From positions 12,501 to 76,500 of the forward strand of contig OX637636.1 of assembly GCA_951802195.1 (NCBI GenBank): 64,000 bases of DNA, written 5' to 3'. A model generated the notes under the pieces. The model had not been told where the DNA came from. It worked only from the letters and a program-made list of their open reading frames with translations, and did no database searches. Below, in pieces: positions 33,182 to 44,088 of this stretch. Source of the stretch: Tausonia pullulans (taxonomy: Eukaryota > Basidiomycota > Tremellomycetes > Cystofilobasidiales > Mrakiaceae). The position numbers were made by a program, and so were the translations under genes. Numbering within the stretch: the stretch's first letter is position 1; every line of letters begins with the position of its first letter.

Positions 33182-35531
33182 ATGCTTTGCTCGCTGCGGC
33201 CTCCGCTTTTCAGCCGTGTCCCGGCGTCGGCTCTCGCCGTACATCGGCGCAGCATCGGAATCGCTCGCTCGTTCGCGACGTCGTGGACAACGGCCACCCC
33301 GCCGCGCGCGTCGCCCAAACTCATCACCACGCCGATCTTCTATGTCAATGCCGGTCTGTAGCTCAGTTCCTGGCACTTGAAGTAATCTCCAGCTGCACGT
33401 GTTGCTCTTCCTTGCTGACCCGGCTCGTCAGCTCCCCACGTCGGCCACCTCCATTCGATGCTCCTTGCCGACGTCTTCGCCCGGTATGCCAGACTCCGTG
33501 AGCCCGACGTCCCCGTCGTCTTCTCCACGGGCACCGACGAGCACGGCCTCAAGATCCAGACGGCTGCCCGCAATGCGGGTATGACGGAGCTTGCCATGTG
33601 CGACGCTAACAGCGGTCGCTTCCGGGTGCGCCATCTCATTCGCTTCGCATCTGGCTGAGGAAGACAGGTGTGTCTTGATCGTGACCGCTCCTTGGACATT
33701 GACTCCCTTCTCCACTTTCCAGGCTCTCGCTGAGGCCGCCAACATCTCCTACACCGACTTTATCCGCACGAGCGAGCCACGGCATTACCGGGCTGTCGAG
33801 CGATTCTGGGTGCATTCCTTGCGTTGTCGATTCGACCAGGCGCCACCACCTACACAATGCTGATTCCGCCTACTAGAACGACCTCGTCGCAGGCGGCCAC
33901 ATCTACAAGGGTTCTCACTCGGGATGGTACGCTGTCTCGGACGAGTGCTTCTACACGGCCAGCCAGATCCAGGACGCCGAGGATGGGACAAAGGTGTGTC
34001 AGCCGAGCTGTTAATTGTCCCTAAGCTATCATCGCTGAAGTGCGGTTGAGAGCAGGTCTCCATCGAGTCCGGCTCCAAGGTCGAGTGGGTCGAGGAGGAG
34101 AACTACAAGTTCCGGCTCTCGGCGTTCAAGGAGCCCTTGACCAAGTGGCTCCAGGCGAACCCAAACGGTCAGTTACGCGCCGTTCTCATTCCTCGCTCGC
34201 CCGCTGACTGAAATCTCTCTCTGTCAGCCGTCGTCCCTGCCTACCAACGCGACGCTGTCATCAACTCGCTCGACACCCTCTCAGACCTGTCCATCTCTCG
34301 ACCTGCGTCCCGACTTCAGTGGGGTGTCCCCGTCCCGAACGATCCGGATCACACCATCTACGTTTGGGTCGACGCACTCGTCAACTATCTCACTGTCCTC
34401 GGCTACCCTTCCTCGGACCAGTCGGTTGATTGGTCAAGCGCAGCCGTGGCTGAGGGCCAAGGTTGGCCGGCGGAGCTACAGATCGTCGGGAAGGACATCG
34501 TCCGGTATATGCACTTGCCGCTTGTTCTGGCTTCGACCTCTGTCTGATCAGCGAAATACTGCCTGCCCATCAGCTTCCACGCAGTATACTGGCCAGCTCT
34601 CCTCATGGCGAATGGGCTCCCACCACCCAAAACGCTCCTCGTCCATGCCCACTGGACCCAAAACCGGTTCAAGATGTCCAAGTCGCTTGGCAACGTTGCG
34701 GACCCTTTCGAGGCGATCGCTCGGGCGGGCGTCGACTCAGTTCGGTCGTATCTCATGGCGAGCGGTGGACGGCTCGCTGAAGATTCAGGTAGGTTTTCAC
34801 TTGGTTGAGAAAGAGGAGGAGAGAACACCTGACGGACGATTTCGACAGACTACTCCTACCCGAGCCTCGTTCTTCACCACAAGCTGCTTTCGGACCAGAT
34901 CGGCAATCTCCTCTCGCGACTGTCCGGGAAGAAGGTTACTGGCAAAATCATCTCCACGCCCGAGCTGGCTGCAGGGTCTCCTTCCTCACAGATTACAGCA
35001 ATTGATGAGGTCGATGAGGAGATTAACACCCTCTTGCGGACAACAAGGGATTCCGTTGGGAAACACATGGATGGACTTCATCCGGGTGCGGCGATCACGG
35101 AGGTTATGTTGCTCGTTGCTGCTGTGGGTCCTCTCCCTCTCACTCTTTCCTTTAGCAAGACTGATTTACACCCTCCTCCTGTTCAGGCCAATCGGCATTA
35201 CTCCGCCCTCCAACCCTGGGTCTCCCTGCCCCCAACCTACACTAATCTTCTCCGCGCCTACCTGTACACATACCACACGCTCCGCGTCACGGCGATCCTC
35301 CTTTCGCCCATCATGCCCACGAAGGCACACGAGCTGCTCGATGCGCTCAGTGTCCCGGAGGAGGGAAGGACGTGGGAAAGTGCGACGTTCTCCCTCAGGG
35401 AGGAGGGTGAGGGAGAAGTGGGGGTGTTAGCGGAGAAGGTCGTGGAGGGGATGAGAAGGAGGGGAAAGAAGGTATTGTTTGCGCGGATTTTCGAGGAGGA
35501 AGCGGAGGAGGGGAAGAAAAAGAAAACATGA
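33182..35531 (+). CDS. MSM1: Mitochondrial methionyl-tRNA synthetase
   Basis: This class I aminoacyl-tRNA synthetase charges mitochondrial tRNA-Met. The ATG at 33182 starts an Arg/Ser-rich presequence ([20 protein letters not shown]), then [12 protein letters not shown]. After the first intron comes [19 protein letters not shown], holding the HxGH signature. Later exons include [54 protein letters not shown] and the KMSKS loop (FKMSKSLGN, about 34672). No zinc-knuckle insertion is seen, which fits the mitochondrial/bacterial short type. The anticodon-binding helical domain ends with [20 protein letters not shown] and a charged tail at 35531. The 3' end is convergent with UBA2 and only 61 bp away. 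Confidence 0.96.
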
Positions 35532-35592
35532 TATGGTTCTTCGCTGGACTTTTGATCTGACAGTGAAAGAGATCAAGACATAGTATCGCCCC

Positions 35593-38309
35593 TCAGTCGA
35601 TCTGGATCACGTCGTCTCCGTCGTCGTCAATAAAGATTGTGGCTCCCTCGGCCCCTTTCATCGCCCCAGCAGGAGCAGTAGCCGAAGTACCCGCCTCATC
35701 CAGCCTTGCTTTCTTGGTCGCAGGAGCGCCGTTCTCCGCCATGTCGTCGCCTTCGTTGATGGTGACGTCGTTGTCGTCGGCAGGACGCTTTTTGCCTGCA
35801 GATGTCGGCTCGGCGGGGACCTCCTCCTCTACCGGTGCCGGAGGTGGAGGCTGTGGGACTAGAGGGACAAGCGGGAGGGTATCGGGAAGGACGAACATCT
35901 TGGACTCAGAGTTCGGCGGTCGCCTAATGGAAGTCCTTGTAAGCGAAAGAAGAGATTGAGAGGAAGAGCTTGGGCACTGCGACTCACATTGCGCAAATGG
36001 CAAAGACGACGTTCGCCCTCCGGTCCTTCTCGTCCTCCTCATCGACGACCGTCAGCCACTTCCCAACGCCGACGCCGAGGTCCTCCAGCGTCCTCTTGAG
36101 GTTTCCTGCCATGCCCTCATCCCCCTCATCCTCATCCTCATCTCCATAGTCCGGCTCCGCAAGGACCCTCCCGCTCTCATACACGCTCAACTTCGCCCCC
36201 TCACCATACCCCAAATCCTTCTTCACCACCTCTTCCAACACCTCCCCAAGAGTCAACTTCCCTGTATCACATGCCAGCGGTACGTACACATCCCCGCACA
36301 CTCCACATCCCTCTGCAGGCTTCTGCATTTTGTATGCCTGCAACGGCTGCTGAGTCTTGCCCTGCAAGAACACCGTTCTCACCGACGCCCAATCATTTGC
36401 AAGCACCTTCAGCGCCTGGAAGACGATCAGGCCCGCGATAACAGCGTTCGTGGTAGCGATGGCAGGGATGATGTTTCCTGCCATCTCCTTGAGCTTGAAC
36501 CGGGTTTGGGGCTCGATGCCGTACGCAAAAGAGCGGAGGTTGGACGTCGCGGTGACAAAGTCGAGCGTGTCGTCGTCGTCCTTGTCGAATTCGATGGGCG
36601 TGGAGGGGTTTGCGAGGGCGCGGGCGGCGAGGCGCTTGCAGCTGTGGCTCGCAAGGAGGATCAGAGCTCATGCGATTTTGAAAGAGGGCGTGGGAAGAGG
36701 GACCCACCTGTCCTCGAAGAGGATCACATTGTCCTTGAGGCTCAGCTCGCGCTGGTCCTTCAGTCCCGCTACAGCATTCGAGTTGGTGAGCTTGGGACCA
36801 GCAGCAGGCTGGGGAGCCGCACCAGCAGCGGGCCGTTTGCCCTTGGTTGCCACGTCCGGAAGCACGAACGATCCATCGAGGATCGCATCGTACTCGAGGA
36901 CGGTCGGCTTGACTCGTCCCGGGACGTTCCACATTTCCTTCATCGAGAGGAGGCGCTCAATGTCGGCTTTGAATACCTGGTGTGTGTCGAGACAAGTCAG
37001 TCATGAAGAGGCAAGAGTGGATGGACCAACGGACCTTGTCGAACACCCGACGAGGTCCCCCCTCCTCGCCCATTCCCTGGCGAACCACCCGGAATGCCAC
37101 TGCCTCCTTTTTAAGGTTCTCAATCTCAGCCGCTGTCGGATGAGAAAGTGAACGTTTCAGCTTCCCATGGATGCCGGTTACTCTTACTCTCGAGGGCGGG
37201 AGAGAGCCCATACCATTCTCTCCGTCTGCCTGAGCCTTGTCGAGCTCCGAAGTGTCGGCCTCCTCGTCGTCGAGCCCGAAGAGCTTGCTGGGGAACCGCG
37301 GGCGAGACTTTAGTCATGTCCGTCTGCCTTCGTTCAGGTGCTGGCGGCGCGCCACACTCACCCAAAGAGGTAACTCTTGGCCCAAACGATACAGTGGATT
37401 GGCGTGCTCGGTGTCGACCGGATGGTGCAAACGGGGAACGTCTTGGGGACGGGCTTAGCCTGGCAGTCAAAGCACTCAGTCTGGCCCTGTCGTCGTTGTC
37501 GCACGAGGAGAGCTTGTTCAGTGAGGGTTATAAAACGGAGAAGCGAAGAGCGCTAGCTGACCTTGAGGATCGGCTGGACCTGACCGAGGTAGCCCGCCGT
37601 GCCGGACTCGATGAGCGGGACGCCGGCAGAGGCGCAGAGCTTGTTAACATGTCGGCGGGCGTCTGTCGCATCGAACGCGCGCGCGGAACCCTCTGGCGCG
37701 TCAGCTCTCGCTTCCACTCTCGGTGGCCACGAGTGAGCACCCACCCAGGTTGTCCAATGCCCCAAACACCACCGCAAACTGCGCCAACCAAAGCGCGTCA
37801 AACTCTGGGTCCTTGATGTTGGCGTGCCGGGCGTCGATGACGACTTTGGGGTTGAATTGGCGGGCTGTAGCGGCGGCGACGGTCGCTTTGGGCTTGGAGA
37901 TGTCTGGCTTGCGGAACAGGAACTGGCGGTTGAGATTGGAGAGGTCGATCGTGTCGAGATCGACCTGTGGAGGCAAGAAAGCGCGTTCGTTCAACACTGG
38001 CCGTCAAAGAGGGAGCAAGTGGGCGGATGTGGGAGGAGAGATGGGTACGGACGATAGTGATGTCCTCAAATCCGACGAGGACGAGGTTTTTCACTGTAAA
38101 GACGAGGATGCCATCGACAGACGAGAATGAAGCGTGCCCGTGTGAGCGACGCCGACGCGACGAGGCGAGAGAGAGGCGGAAGTGAAGCACGGACGAAGCT
38201 CGGAGCCGATGCCACCTGCGCCGACGACGAGGACCTTGGAGGTCTTGAGGCGGCCGTGGGCCTGAGCGCCGAGGATAGCGGAAGCGTGGGTGTACCTGGA
38301 CGGGGGCAT
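35593..38309 (-). CDS. UBA2: SUMO-activating enzyme subunit 2
   Basis: With Aos1 this protein adenylates SUMO and forms the thioester. The start at 38309 reads [18 protein letters not shown], then the ATP loop [10 protein letters not shown]. Exons 1 and 2 both end at GTCCGT donors. They are followed by [29 protein letters not shown] and [10 protein letters not shown]. Zinc ligands are ECFDC and, later, GCGVCG. The catalytic cysteine lies in [13 protein letters not shown]. The ubiquitin-fold domain follows ([20 protein letters not shown]). The C-terminal tail is acidic, with a nuclear-signal-like [10 protein letters not shown] and TKKAR, and ends [14 protein letters not shown]. Its hydrophobic-acidic blocks resemble SUMO-interaction motifs (inference). 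All catalytic parts are present. Confidence 0.96.
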
Positions 38310-38473
38310 GATGAAGGCGAAGGTCGGGAGGACATGGGGAGAGAAGACTGGCGGCGGCCGCTTCCCTCCCGCACGCGCTCACACTCGACCCGACTCGACG
38401 CGTCGGCCCGACCCGACGGCCAGTCCAGCGTCACCCCAACCACTAACCACCTCCGCCATCTCATCCAGCCAGC
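38310..38473. promoter_or_regulatory. Divergent promoter, UBA2 / VPS33
   Basis: This 164 bp stretch lies between two start codons and is GC-rich. It shares the 16-mer CTTCCCTCCCGCACGC with the long SF3B1 intron (near 20968), which may be chance. No TATA box. Confidence 0.55.
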
Positions 38474-41400
38474 ATGCCCGTCGCCGCCACAGACCGCTCC
38501 TCGACGGCATCCCCGGCAACGTCGCATGCGACCGATCCGGGCGACGCCCCGCTCGAGACGTCCGTCCTCGCCGATCTCGCCAAGGCTAACCTTGTCAAGG
38601 CCCTCAACGCGGTGGGCCCTTGCCCTTGCCTTCGCCGGGGCTCTCCCTCTGTTTGCTTGCCAGGGCAGAGGAGTCTGACGAACGCGCTTGAAATACCTAG
38701 ATCTCCGGCGCAAAGACGCTCGTCCTCGACCCGACGCTCGCCGGACCGCTCGCGCTGGTTACAGAAGTCGCGCTCCTCAAGGTGGGCCCATTCGTCTTTC
38801 TCTCTGTCGCAACACAACCGAAGAGGAGGCTCACCCTTTCCCTTTTCTCAGCACCAAGCCGTTGACAAGATGTTCTGGCTCGAGCCGGGCCCCTTGACGG
38901 CATCGACCAAGAATATCGTCTGGATGTGCCGCCCACGGATCGCGTGGATGAAGCTCATCGCATGTGAGCGGGCTCCCAGGCATATAGCGGAGTAACAGAA
39001 CACAGTCTGATCTGGTTCTCCCTTGCTTCCCACCATCAAGCTCAGATTAAGGCCCACGCCGCCCTCTCGCCCCAACCATCATACACCTATACGCTCCTTC
39101 TCGTCCCGCGCGCGACCCAGCTTTGCCGAAGCGTCCTCGAGTCCGAGGGTGTCCTCGGCGACGTCACGATCTCCGAGTACAGCTTTGAATTTATCCCACT
39201 CGAGCAGGACGTCCTCAGTCTCGAGCTGGACCATGCTGCGAGGGAGATCTTCCTCGTTCGTTCCGTTTACGCGGCGCGGGACCCTTCAACTAGACGCTGC
39301 TGACGCACGATCCTTGCCTACAGGAGAAGGACGAGACGTCCGTCTTCTACTCAGCTCAGGCTCTTCACCTCCTCCAGCGAGCGTTCGGTGTCATCCCTCG
39401 CCTCGTTGGCAAGGGTGATGCGGCCAAGGTACGTCCAGGGCAGTCTAGTCCAGTCCGGGACAGCGCATGCACCTTCAGCGACCTGACAACTACCTTGTCC
39501 TCCCCTCCTCACTCCTCATTCCTCTCTTCCAGCGGCTGTGCAAGCAGCTCATCGAACTTCGGGAGACGGAGACTTCGCCCGACGGAACACCTCTGCAACT
39601 CTCCACCCAGATTGACGCTGCGGTGATCCTTGATCGGAGCGTCGATTGGGTGACACCCATGCTCACGCAGCTGACGTACGAGGGTCTGCTGGATGAGACG
39701 ATGGGGATCAAGAACTGTAAGTGGGGGCCATTTCTTTGGTCTGAGCTAGCTGAGAATGAAGCCTTCCTCCAGCCCACGTCGAGGTCTCTCCCGATCTCCT
39801 CAGCAACAACGCCCCCACGCCCCCCGTCGCTGCCGTCTCCGGGACATCAGCAACGACGGCGGCTGCTGCGGCTCCCAAGAAAAAGAAACACCCTCTTAAC
39901 TCGCAAGATGCCGTCTTCCGCGAACTGAGGGACCTCAACTTCCAGTCGGTCCCGCCCAAGCTCAACAAGATTGCGAAGCGAATCAAGGGGGCGTATGCGG
40001 AGGTGGGTCGAAGACCTCAACTCGCTTGAGTCAGATAATGGTTGACTTCCCTTCTTACGACTTGGATGTAGGGTCGGGAAGGCAAGGATATCGCCCAGAT
40101 GAAGGCCTTTGTCGGGAGCCTCGGCGGGTTGCAGAACGAGCATCAGGCGCTCAAGCTTCGTGAGTCGCCCTTTCGCTCTGTAGCTAGCGGTGGCAGTCTG
40201 CTAAATGACTCTGATTATTATTTTTTCCCTCAGACACGGGCCTCGCAGAAGAAATCTCGACGATCGTCCGCACGGAGGAATTCCTCAAACCACTTGCGAT
40301 CCAACAGAGTGCGTCGCCGTCGTCTCCCCTTCTCTGAGGCGATGGCTCGAGCTGAACAACTCCCGTTCCAGATCTTGTCTCGGGCGAGGACCTCTCGAAA
40401 CAGCTCACGGCCATTGAGGACCTCATGACGCAGGGCCAGCCGATGCACATCGTCCTGCGGCTACTCGTCCTTTTAAGCATCGTTGGCGGGGGGATCAAGC
40501 CCAAGTCTTTCGACGGCCTCCGAAGAGAGTTCCTCCAGGTCTGCGTCACCTTTTCGTGGCCTCCCAAGAGCGACACCTGACGCGAACTCTCTCAGACCTA
40601 CGGCTACGAACATCTCCCTCTCCTCCTCTCCCTCACCTCTCTCAATCTCTTTTACAAGTCACCCTCCACCTCCTCCGTCTCCCTCACCTCCAAATCGCCC
40701 TTCCCCTCGCTCCGCAAGGCTCTTCGCCTATACGTCGACGACGACGACGGCTCGCCAGATGACGACATCTCGTTCGTCTACTCGGGTTATGCGCCGCTGA
40801 GTGTGAGGCTTGTGCAATGCGTCGCGCAGAAGGCAGCGGTGCTAAGTGCGCCAGTGTCGTCGAGTGTGAGTGGTGGTGGAGCGGGGGGAGATAGAGAATC
40901 AGTGGCGGCAACGACGACAGTTCCGAGGGCACATCCGATCGTGGGGTGGAAGGGCTTCGAGGACATTTTGAATAGTGGGTCTCATCCATTTCGTTTTTGT
41001 CGTGGGATACGAGTCGCTGACAGCGCACTCGCTTGTGAAAAGTCCTCCCCGGAGCGACCTTCGACGAGATCCAAAGGATCGATGGCGGGGTCTCCTCCTC
41101 GACGGCCACATCAGCAGCAGCAGCCAATCGACTGCCCAAGGACCACGTCTCGACGACCCTCGTCTTTTTCCTCGGTGGATGCACTTTCACCGAGATCGCG
41201 GCGCTCCGCAAAATGCGCGAGGGGTCGAAGGGTGCGTCTGTTGTGTCGTGGGCACCCACCCAGACACAAGAAGTGTTGACTAGTTTGACTGATCTTTGTC
41301 CTCATTCGCAATCCAGGCCGAAGGTTCCTCGTCTGCACAACGTCGATCATCTCGGGCACCTCGCTGGTGAGCTGCCCTGTCATTGCCGGACTCGCCCGTG

Positions 41401-41492
41401 GCGTTAGACCGAAACTAAAGGCTGACGTCTTTCCTCCTGCCCAGCTTGAGAGCCTCGAAGGAGACCGACCGGTGTCGCTTCTGGAGGTCTGA
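38474..41492 (+). CDS. VPS33: Vacuolar sorting protein Vps33 (Sec1/Munc18 family)
   Basis: Vps33 is the SM protein of the HOPS and CORVET tethers and templates SNARE assembly at the vacuole and endosome. The start at 38474 reads MPVAATDRSSTASPATSH. The conserved N-terminus follows: GAKTLVLDPTLAGPLALVTE, DKMFWLEPGPL, KNIVWMCRPRIAWMKLIA. Middle exons include LLVPRATQLCRSVLESEG, FIPLEQDVLSLE and AAVILDRSVDWVTPMLTQLTYEGLL, the SM-family core. Domain 3 contains an Ala/Thr-rich insertion before PKKKKHPLNSQDAVFRELRD. The C-terminus reads VFFLGGCTFTEIAALRKM, then RRFLVCTTSIISGTSLLE, and ends PVSLLEV at 41492, as in other Vps33 proteins. Confidence 0.94.
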
Positions 41493-41855
41493 GGAGGCAG
41501 CAGGGCTCTGACGGCTCCGTTTCCGATCGTCTCTGTTTTGCGCGAGACGACTCGAACGATGGCTTAGTTTTGTTTGTTCGATGCCAAGCGAACGAACGAA
41601 AGGAAAGGGAGCACAAGAGCCTAGATAGGGGTCAGAAAATACCTTTTTGAGGTGCCCCGCTCGATAACGCAAACAGGCCTCGTTTGGTTGGCTGGTTCGG
41701 TTGGATGGCGAAAGACGGCCCAGGCGCAGCAGGCAGGCCAAGCAGAACCACCGACGGCCAACAAGACGAGAGAGCCTTCAACTTCTTTCCTCGGTCCACC
41801 ACTACACCTCACTCACCTCACACGCATCCACCCTTCCCCTCGCCTCTCTCTCCCC
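41493..41855. other. Intergenic, VPS33 to CCC1
   Basis: This 363 bp stretch between co-directional genes becomes pyrimidine-rich (CTCACCTCACACG, CTTCCCCTCGCC) just before the CCC1 start. No gene or defined binding site is recognised; GATA-type sites are possible but not distinctive. Confidence 0.6.
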
Positions 41856-43686
41856 ATGCCCACTACCCCCGACGCCCCCTCTGGCGCTGCCGCCGCCCAG
41901 AAACTCCCCTCGCGTGACAAAGCCAAGAAGGCGACGTCGTCCACCGACGGCGAGGCCTCGTCGTCCTCCCTCTGGCCCGTCCGCCCTGTCGAGCGGACAG
42001 CATCTCAATCAAGCTTCCAGGCCGTCGAGGATGCCCTCCGACACCACACGCGAGAGGAGCTTGCTTCCAAGTGCTCTGCGGGTGAGCCCGGTGGGACCTG
42101 TCTCAGTAGGAAAGCGGCGGCGTTGCTGATATGACGCTCTCCCTCGCGTCTCGCTCGTCCTCGCCCTGGAGAAGGCCCCGATGCTGTCTGCTGCAAGGTT
42201 CGTTCGTTGTGCGACCGAGCGTTTGCCTCTGCCATGGCCTTGTTGCTGATCCCGCTCTTCTGTCCTTTCGTGCCTGCAGGATCTCAAGGACGATGACGAG
42301 CGGACCCTGGTCGATGTGAGCCTGGCCTCTCTCCACTTTCTGGCGCAGGCCCTTGACGCGCTCGTCTCCCCTTCTTGATCGCGCTGCCTGCTTCGCTCTA
42401 GCCCGACATCGTGCGCGACATTGTGAGCTGCTCTTCCGGGGTGGGGTTTTCACCCGACTCAGCGCTGACATGCCCTACTCCAGATCATCGGCGTACGCTC
42501 CTCTCCCCTTCAGTCTGCACGCCGTGGGCTCGTCTCCTGAGGAAGCGCTCACACCCGTCTTTCCCCACACACCCCGCCTTCCCCTTCTCCCACAGCTCTC
42601 TGACGGCCTTACCGTTCCTTTTGCTCTTGTGAGCGTCCTTCTGCCCCCTTGCTCATATCTCAGACCACTTCGCTAAGCCGAGCTTACCCTCTCAGACGGC
42701 CGGCCTCTCTGGTCTCGGAGACTCCCGGATCGTCGTCCTCGGTGGTCTCGCTGAGCTCATCGCCGGTGTACGTCGTTCCCTTTACCACGCTGGCTTCATG
42801 CTGCCTGCTCTCGCTCACATTGTTGCTTCACACCCAGGCCATCTCCATGGGCATCGGAGGTTTCCTCGCCGCCCAGTCCGAGCTCGACCAGTGCGTCCCT
42901 TACTCCCCCTCTTCGCCGCGCGAACCCTCCTGTCTGTCTGTCAGCTGAAACCACCTCGCGTCGTCGTCGTCCCTCAGCTTTCACTACCTCCGCCGCCAGA
43001 CCCACGCCCGCGTCCTTCGCTCTTGCACGGGCGAGATGGAGCGCGAAGTACACGCCATCCTCGGCAGCGTCGGTCTTGAGGAGCCCATCTCTCGACTCGT
43101 CGCCGAGAATCTCCTCCGCGTCGAGAGCGAGCAGGCGACCGCCGCCGACTGGGACGACGATGTTCTTACGCGCGGATCGTCTGGGTCAGGGTCGTGGTGG
43201 AAGCTGGGGTTGGGCAAGAAGGCTTCGGAAGAGGAGGGCACGGGTGGGGAGAGCCTCAAGTGGTCGAAGGATGTAGGAGTGACGGGCTTCCTGCTGAAGT
43301 TCGGAGAGGGTCTCGGTGGGTCGCTCTTCTGCTCCTCTCTGCCTACCCTTCTCGGCTGACCCTCCAATTCCTCCCTGCCCTGATCAACAGAGGAGACCCC
43401 CGTCTCGCGCCTCTACATCTCGGCTTTCACCATTGGTCTCTCGTACTTCATCGGCGGTCTCTGCCCATTGACACCCTACTTCTTCGTCGCCAACGTTGAG
43501 ACCGGGCTCTTCTGGTCCATCGGCGTCACCCTCCTCATCCTCCTCCTCTTCGGCCTTGCCAAGACGCACTTCACGGGCGCGACCGGTGGTGTCAGGGGGT
43601 ATGCCTGGGGAGCGGTCTCGACGATGCTCGTCGGCGGAGTCGCTGCGGGGGCGGCGTTTGGGATCGTTAGACTGCTGGAGGTCTGA
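41856..43686 (+). CDS. CCC1: Vacuolar iron/manganese transporter, Ccc1/VIT family
   Basis: This protein moves Fe2+ and Mn2+ into the vacuole. The start at 41856 reads MPTTPDAPSGAAAAQ. The Ser-rich N-terminal tail leads to a first membrane segment split among tiny exons: 42402-42422 (PDIVRDI), 42484-42492 (IIG, 9 nt) and 42596-42628 (LSDGLTVPFAL), then TAGLSGLGDSRIVVLGGLAE. Together these give the family-invariant DIIIGLSDGLTVPFAL. The second helix is AISMGIGGFLAAQSE. The cytosolic metal-binding region includes EMEREVHAILGSVGLEE and a Gly/Ser-rich insertion (SSGSGSWWKLGLGKK). The last three helices are in YISAFTIGLSYFIGGLCPL, IGVTLLILLLFGLA and WGAVSTMLVGGVAAGAAFGI. Five helices are visible in total, as in VIT1. 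Confidence 0.95.
42484..42492 (+). other. 9 nt micro-exon of CCC1
   Basis: The sequence ..TACTCCAG|ATCATCGGC|GTACGCTC.. encodes Ile-Ile-Gly in the first transmembrane helix. GCGCTGACATG precedes the acceptor. Leaving the exon out would delete three residues from the most conserved motif of the VIT family. Confidence 0.88.
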
Positions 43687-44088
43687 GTGGGCTTTACTTA
43701 TAGATGGGCACGAGAGAAGGAGGAGAAAGAGGGGGGGCGGCGGGTGGAGGAGGGCAGGCAGAGATACCTTTTTTTTTTATTTGTGCGCGGTTTTTTTCTT
43801 TCTTTCTGGGGCAGGGGAAAGAGGAGGGGATGGAAACCTTCTGGTTATGCACCTATGTTTTCACGTCGGGAGTCGGAGGTGATGGCGGACAGAAAAGGAG
43901 CGTCGTTGTTGATGTGACGTTCTGAGAGACGAGTCGACAGTAGGACTCGAGATGGACGACGGCTGGGTCTTTCGGCTGGAGGCAAAAGGAGAGAAAGAGA
44001 GCGCCCAAGGAGAAAGAAAGAAAGAGAACTCGTCATAAAACCCAAGTAAACGGAACACCTAGCTCGCCCGACACCGCCACCCCTTCGT
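43687..44088. other. Convergent 3' ends, CCC1 / dioxygenase
   Basis: This 402 bp stretch lies between two stop codons. It contains T8 and GTTTTTTTCTTTC tracts on the plus strand and AAAGAAAGAAAG near 44018, plausible 3' UTR and polyadenylation sequence for both genes. No gene is seen. Confidence 0.6.
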
